From NCBI GenBank assembly GCA_903918595.1, contig CAIXFB010000330.1:1-10004 (forward strand): 10,004 bases of DNA, in the 5' to 3' direction. The notes beneath the pieces are model-generated. The model did not search any database and was not told the origin of the DNA. It saw only the letters and a list, made by a program, of their open reading frames with translations. A program made the position numbers and the translations under genes. Of this stretch, positions 6,713 to 10,004 are shown piece after piece. Source of the DNA: an uncultured Actinomycetes bacterium (GTDB lineage: Bacteria; Actinomycetota; Actinomycetes; S36-B12). How positions within the stretch are numbered: the stretch's first letter is position 1; each line of letters begins with the position of its first letter.

Positions 6713-7552
6713 ATGGCACCTGAGGTCCTTACCGACGAATCAACCGGCAAGACAGTTGAGATCCCCACAGGGGAGGTTTACTTCAACGAAGCTGGTGAAG
6801 GGATTCCATTGCTTCTGCTGCACGGCAGCGGACCGGGCGCAACCGGGTGGAGCAATTTCGGAAAGAATATGCAGGATCTCTCCACGAAATTCCGCTGTAT
6901 TGCCCCCGATATGCCCGGCTGGGGCCGGTCGGTAGCGGTTTCCTGGGAAGACCGTGACCATGTCAAGGATGCAGTGGCCCTGCTCGATGCTCTCGGCATC
7001 GAAAAGGCTGCCATTGTGGGAAACTCCATGGGTGGGGCCACAGCACTCCGCCTCACCGCCGAGTACCCGGATCGGGTCTCACACCTCATGACAATGGGCG
7101 CCGGTGCTCCGGGCCCTCGTTATTTCAATGCAGGCAATGGACCTTCTGAAGGATTGAAGTTGCTCCAGGCTGGTTACCGGGACCCATCTCCTGAAGGAAT
7201 GCGCCAGATGGTGAATATCTTCACCTTCGATCCCACCTTCGCTACCGACGCGTTGGTTGAGCAGCGGAGCAAGGTAGCGATGTCGCGCCCTGACCACCTT
7301 GCCAACTTCATCGCAGGCATGGCACACCGCCGCGGGTTCGCAACGATGGAGCAGGTCATGAGCATCACCGCTCCCACGCTGATCATGCACGGCCGAGACG
7401 ATCGGGTCGTCCCTTATGAGAATGCCCTCATGCTCGTCACCGCTATCGCCAATTCGCGAGCCGTCATCGTGAACAGATGTGGCCACTGGATGATGTTGGA
7501 GCATGGAGACGAATTCAACAGAGTCGTCACTGACTTCGTCGAAAACAACTAA
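6713..7552 (+). CDS. Meta-cleavage-product (C-C) hydrolase, BphD/HsaD-like, alpha/beta-hydrolase fold, intact triad
   Basis: Expected to hydrolyse the C-C bond of a vinylogous 1,5-diketone made by extradiol cleavage, giving a hydroxydienoate and an acid. It has 279 residues. The oxyanion region is LLLHGSGPGATGWSNFGKN (34-52). The nucleophile elbow is VGNSMGG (102-108) with Ser105, preceded by Asn104 as in BphD. The acid is Asp229 in HGRDDRVVPYENA, and the catalytic His258 lies in NRCGHWMMLEH. All three triad residues are present, so it should be the working hydrolase of the cluster. The start at 6713 is supported by AAGGAG 10 nt upstream. The gene ends 9 nt before the second monooxygenase. 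HsaD-like versus BphD-like specificity cannot be decided from sequence alone. Confidence 0.92.
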   Translation: MAPEVLTDESTGKTVEIPTGEVYFNEAGEGIPLLLLHGSGPGATGWSNFGKNMQDLSTKFRCIAPDMPGWGRSVAVSWEDRDHVKDAVALLDALGIEKAAIVGNSMGGATALRLTAEYPDRVSHLMTMGAGAPGPRYFNAGNGPSEGLKLLQAGYRDPSPEGMRQMVNIFTFDPTFATDALVEQRSKVAMSRPDHLANFIAGMAHRRGFATMEQVMSITAPTLIMHGRDDRVVPYENALMLVTAIANSRAVIVNRCGHWMMLEHGDEFNRVVTDFVENN

Positions 7553-7561
7553 GGGTTTCGT

Positions 7562-8761
7562 ATGGCGATCATGGATATTGACCTTCACACAGTCCGAGAC
7601 AACGTCATTGAAATCGGGCCACTTCTTGACCAGTACGCCGACGAAGCGGACCGAATGGGACGCCTCCCCGATGAGATTGCGCAGGCACTTCGCTCCTCCG
7701 GCGTAATGCGTCTGCTGCAGTCTCGTGATTATGGCGGCTATGAGGCTTCCCCCCTCGACTGGTTCAACGCCTTGCACGAGGTCGGTAGATATTCCGGTTC
7801 CGCAGCCTGGGTAACTGGCGTGGTTGGTGTCCATCCGTTCGAGGTCGCGCTTGCAGATCGTCGACTCCAAGAAGAGATCTACGGCGAAGATCCCAATGTG
7901 TGGGTGGCCTCCCCATACGCCCCATTCGGCCGGGCTCGCAAAGTAGAAGGCGGTTACATTTTCAATGGTCGGTGGCCTTGGTCAACAGGAACGACGCACT
8001 GCGAGTGGACTGTCCTCGGCGGGCTCATCGTTGATGAAGAAGGCACTCCTGGTCCCTTCGAAACGCACGTCCGACACTTCTTCCTGCCGAAATCCGACTA
8101 TCGCCACGCGCCGGAAGAATGGCGGATTGCAGGGCTTTCTGGATCAGGAAGTTACGACGTCATTGTGGAAGATGCGTTCATTCCCGACTACCGCGTCATT
8201 GATCCACGCGACATCATGTCTGGAGCAGCGGCTCGGGCTGCTGGCCGAGGGGATTCGGCTTTGTATCGCATGCCATTCACCATCATGTTTTCCGGAACTA
8301 TTGCGGCTGGAACGCTCTCCATCGCACAAGGCGCACTCGATGCGTTCGTGGCATATTCGCGTGATCGGCAAACACGATTGAACCACGATGTCTCACGTGA
8401 TCCCCATCAACTTTCAGCCCTTGCGATTGCATCGGCTGAATTGGATGCGGGTCGCGTTCACTTCCTGCATGACATCGGTCGCATTTGGGATCTGGCCCAG
8501 AAGGGTGAGGAAATTCCCATGGATCTCATTGTCGAGGTTCGGCGCAATCAGGTTCGCGCTGTTCAGCGAGCGGTCAGTGTTATTGACGAGTTGATGCGAC
8601 ATGCGGGTGGGGCGGCAATGTCACTGGACAATCCCTTCCAGCGTTTTTGGCGCGATCTCCACACCGGAGCAAATCACGGTTCAAATGTTGCAGAGCCAAA
8701 GTATGAAGCGTTTGGCCTCATGGCGTTTGGCCACCCACTGCCGCCTGGCTTGCGCCTGTAA
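7562..8761 (+). CDS. HsaA-type flavin-dependent monooxygenase, oxygenase component (copy 2)
   Basis: Second oxygenase of the two-component acyl-CoA-dehydrogenase-fold family, 399 residues. Family blocks are GRLPDEIAQALRSSGVMRLL (33-52), GSAAWVTGVVGVHP (79-92), WVASPYAPFGRA (114-125), GRWPWSTGTTHCEW (136-149), GLSGSGSYDVIVEDAFIP (191-208) and FQRFWRDLHTGANHGSN (359-375). The FWRDxH motif is intact (Asp365, His367), and His372 aligns with the HsaA His368 candidate. The residue at the HsaA Ser143 position is Thr142, where copy 1 has Ser153. Over the block 114-157 it matches copy 1 at 29 of 44 positions by hand count, so the two are clear paralogues but far from recent duplicates. TAAGGG lies 7 nt before the ATG. 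Its 3' end overlaps the opposing IclR gene by 44 bp. It needs a flavin reductase that is not encoded in this window. Confidence 0.92.
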   Translation: MAIMDIDLHTVRDNVIEIGPLLDQYADEADRMGRLPDEIAQALRSSGVMRLLQSRDYGGYEASPLDWFNALHEVGRYSGSAAWVTGVVGVHPFEVALADRRLQEEIYGEDPNVWVASPYAPFGRARKVEGGYIFNGRWPWSTGTTHCEWTVLGGLIVDEEGTPGPFETHVRHFFLPKSDYRHAPEEWRIAGLSGSGSYDVIVEDAFIPDYRVIDPRDIMSGAAARAAGRGDSALYRMPFTIMFSGTIAAGTLSIAQGALDAFVAYSRDRQTRLNHDVSRDPHQLSALAIASAELDAGRVHFLHDIGRIWDLAQKGEEIPMDLIVEVRRNQVRAVQRAVSVIDELMRHAGGAAMSLDNPFQRFWRDLHTGANHGSNVAEPKYEAFGLMAFGHPLPPGLRL

Positions 8762-9599
8762 AGATCCCAAGCGCGCTTTCGTCGTCTCCTTTGACCAATG
8801 AAAACAATCGGGAGACGTTCGTACCCGCTTGTCGAATCTGAGCCTCAGCAAACTGCCAGTTGGTCCCTTTGAGTGGCCCGCTCACACCAATCGCGGCGAT
8901 GGCCCAGCCATTGTTGAGGATGGGTGCGGCTAGGCCCATTCGGCCTAAAGCTGTTTCTTCTCGCTCGTGAGCAACGCCCGACTGTTGAATTGCAGAAATT
9001 TCCTGAGCGAGCCGACCTGGCTCATTGATGGAATACGGGGTGAGTCGCTTCATCCGCTTCTTCATGATTGAGATCACATCTGCAGGTGCTGAAAAGGCGA
9101 TGATTGCTTTGCCCGGAGCGGTACAGGTCGCTGTGATCCGCGCTCCGGGGACTTCAATCACGCCGGGCTTGGGGGGTTTGCCGACCCGCTCCACCCAGAT
9201 GATTTCCGAGCCCGACAGGACTGCAAGGTGAGCGGTGAGCCCTGTTTGGACATACAGCTGGCTCAAGTCGTGCATTGCCACCTCACGGAGGCCATTGGGT
9301 CGATTAAAACTCACCCGTGACCCGAGTTCGAAGAGCGAGAGTCCCAGACGATATGTGGAACCAGAGCGCTCCACAAAACCAGCGCTTGCAAGGTCTGCAA
9401 GGAGACGAAAGGCTGTCGATTTGGGAACTCCTGCCCGCCGTGCGAGTTCACTCAACCCGAGTTCTTCAGGGCCTCCCCGAAATGCGGCCAAGATCATTAA
9501 TGCTTTGCGGACAGCTGTCATTTGACGTTGATTGTTCGCTGCCCCACCGTTCTCCTCAGAGGAGATGGGGATATCACCAAGTCCGATAGAAGTTGTCAC
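8718..9599 (-). CDS. IclR-family transcriptional regulator 3
   Basis: Regulator of 293 residues from the GTG at 9599. A 26-residue, poorly structured N-terminal extension precedes the winged helix-turn-helix at about 27-90, with LSELARRAGVPKSTAFRLLA as the HTH and STYRLGLSLFELGSRV as wing and linker. An IclR ligand domain follows, with LYVQTGLTAHLAVLSG, GKAIIAFSAP, GLAAPILNNGWAIAAIGVSG and a terminal helix ending SRLFSLV. About 25 further residues (KGDDESALGIFTGASQ and on) go beyond the normal IclR end; part of this tail is encoded by the antisense strand of the monooxygenase 3' end. The GTG start is chosen because AAGGAGG lies 6 nt upstream. An upstream TTG at 9617 would put that site inside the gene. 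It may regulate the convergent operon or the transport genes to its right. Confidence 0.9.
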   Translation of the reverse strand: MTTSIGLGDIPISSEENGGAANNQRQMTAVRKALMILAAFRGGPEELGLSELARRAGVPKSTAFRLLADLASAGFVERSGSTYRLGLSLFELGSRVSFNRPNGLREVAMHDLSQLYVQTGLTAHLAVLSGSEIIWVERVGKPPKPGVIEVPGARITATCTAPGKAIIAFSAPADVISIMKKRMKRLTPYSINEPGRLAQEISAIQQSGVAHEREETALGRMGLAAPILNNGWAIAAIGVSGPLKGTNWQFAEAQIRQAGTNVSRLFSLVKGDDESALGIFTGASQAAVGGQTP

Positions 9600-9605
9600 C
9601 CCGCA

Positions 9606-9612
9606 CCTCCTT
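9606..9612 (-). promoter_or_regulatory. Shine-Dalgarno site deciding the IclR 3 start
   Basis: On the minus strand, AAGGAGG occupies 9612-9606, 6 nt before the GTG at 9599. The stretch from here to 9688 must contain the promoter if the regulator is not transcribed from upstream. It holds only weak symmetric elements: CTGAA/TTCAG around 9639-9651 and TTGCA/TGCAA around 9656-9671. Confidence 0.7.
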
Positions 9613-9688
9613 CGCAACGTCGAGTGGACGTTTCACTGCTGAATCCTTCAGGGCATTGCACCACTTTGCAACAAGACTGACAAAAGAC

Positions 9689-9722
9689 TGATGGGGGTGG
9701 ACCTTACGGTCCACCCCCATCA
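9689..9722 (-). terminator. Strong hairpin, probable intrinsic terminator of the substrate-binding-protein gene
   Basis: A perfect 15-bp stem (9689-9703 with 9708-9722) closes a 4-nt loop. The arms are TGATGGGGGTGGACC and its exact reverse complement. On the minus strand it starts 10 nt after the stop codon at 9733 and is followed by GTCTTTTGTC, a short T run. It therefore fits best as the end of the leftward transcript from the right edge, insulating the IclR gene. The short U tail makes Rho-independence likely rather than certain. Confidence 0.75.
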
Positions 9723-9732
9723 ATGAACTGAA

Positions 9733-10004
9733 CTACTTAATTGTTTTGGGCTGAACCAAGAGGATTCCGCGCACATCCGGTGCGGAAGTGACTTGGCCTG
9801 CTGCTTGTGCCAGATCGGCCCACTTCTGAACCTGCGCCCGTGTCAGCGAGGAGAAGTAGAACGGCATGTTCGTCGCCAGTGCAGACTCCAATGGTGCCTT
9901 TGAGTACGCAACTCCAGCAACAATTGCTTCCTTCATGGCCACGCGGTCTGGCCGGTTAAGAAGAAGTGCTGTCTGGTACATGGACTTCTGGAAGCTCTGC
10001 ACAA
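9733..10004 (-). CDS. C-terminal end of a probable ABC-transporter substrate-binding protein (NMT1/TauA-like), runs off right edge
   Basis: Only the last 89 residues are visible, read leftward to a TAG at 9735-9733. The sequence is helical, with AMKEAIVAGVAYSKAPLESA followed by TNMPFYFSSLTRAQVQKWAD and a short end near SAPDVRGILLVQP. This pattern of a helix, then a hydrophobic stretch and an LTRAQVQKWADLA helix, closing with a pxD-hxxhL segment, is what NMT1/THI5 or nitrate/taurine-type binding proteins show at their C-terminus. If so, the protein sits outside the membrane and delivers a substrate to an ABC permease encoded further right, plausibly the aromatic compound used by this cluster. 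The family call rests on a short fragment and is moderate. Confidence 0.6.
   Translation of the reverse strand, partial: VQSFQKSMYQTALLLNRPDRVAMKEAIVAGVAYSKAPLESALATNMPFYFSSLTRAQVQKWADLAQAAGQVTSAPDVRGILLVQPKTIK

Noticed and set aside
7079..7870. Long open frame of 263 codons on the minus strand
   Set aside because: It lies antisense to the second hydrolase and second monooxygenase, both of which have clear family motifs and SD sites. It matches no family I recognise, so it is a shadow.
8288..8299. TTTTCCGGAACT, identical over 12 bases to part of the 2110-2125 operator-like site
   Set aside because: It is inside the monooxygenase 2 coding region, encodes the conserved MFSG segment, and lacks the second arm of the palindrome, so it is probably coincidence.
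9597..9617. TTG at 9617 as the start of IclR regulator 3
   Set aside because: The AAGGAGG at 9612-9606 would fall inside the gene; it is correctly spaced for the GTG at 9599 instead.
9639..9671. Weak inverted repeats CTGAA/TTCAG and TTGCA/TGCAA upstream of IclR regulator 3
   Set aside because: Arms of only five bases are easily found by chance, and neither resembles the palindrome near 2100.
1..10004. tRNA, rRNA, CRISPR arrays, insertion sequences, transposases, attachment sites
   Set aside because: No repeated spacer pattern, transposase-like protein, terminal repeat pair or cloverleaf was seen on either strand.

Overview
The window looks like a catabolic gene cluster from a bacterium of moderate GC content: hand counts of three 60-base lines give 31 to 36 G/C each. 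Coding is dense, genes overlap, GTG and TTG starts occur, and Shine-Dalgarno (SD) sites are strong. The central enzymes resemble the actinobacterial steroid-ring and biphenyl enzymes HsaA, HsaC and HsaD/BphD, so an actinomycete is the most likely host. That is inferred from family resemblance, not from a marker gene.

Layout. (1) Minus strand, 2072 down to 1: two adjacent IclR-family regulators, then a class III (CaiB/BaiF) CoA-transferase that runs off the left edge. (2) 2073-2319: a divergent control region with three copies of a 16-bp palindrome related to CATTTTCCGGAAAATG. (3) Plus strand, 2320-8761: extradiol ring-cleavage dioxygenase, HsaA-type flavin monooxygenase, alpha/beta-hydrolase, MFS transporter, second alpha/beta-hydrolase, second HsaA-type monooxygenase. 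Joins are tight (14-nt and 4-nt overlaps, gaps of 9, 48 and 85 nt), so this is probably one operon. (4) Minus strand: a third IclR regulator whose end overlaps the second monooxygenase by 44 bp, then a strong hairpin terminator. Beyond the hairpin lies the C-terminal end of what is probably an ABC-transporter substrate-binding protein.

How the genes fit together (inference). A flavin monooxygenase ortho-hydroxylates a phenol to a catechol, the dioxygenase cleaves it meta to the hydroxyls, and an MCP hydrolase splits the C-C bond of the product. The MFS protein and the binding protein would move substrate or product. The CoA-transferase would activate a carboxylate, and IclR proteins would sense pathway compounds. 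No flavin reductase (HsaB type) and no hydratase/aldolase genes are present here, so the pathway must continue outside the window. The substrate cannot be named.

The most striking point is the first alpha/beta-hydrolase (4475-5338). It is full length and embedded between overlapping genes, but two of its three catalytic residues are gone: the nucleophile Ser is Ala111 and the catalytic His is Leu263. The second hydrolase (6713-7552) has the complete triad. The operon thus pairs an apparently active C-C hydrolase with a pseudo-hydrolase. It also carries two monooxygenases, of which the first has lost an Arg-Asp-x-His motif present in the second.
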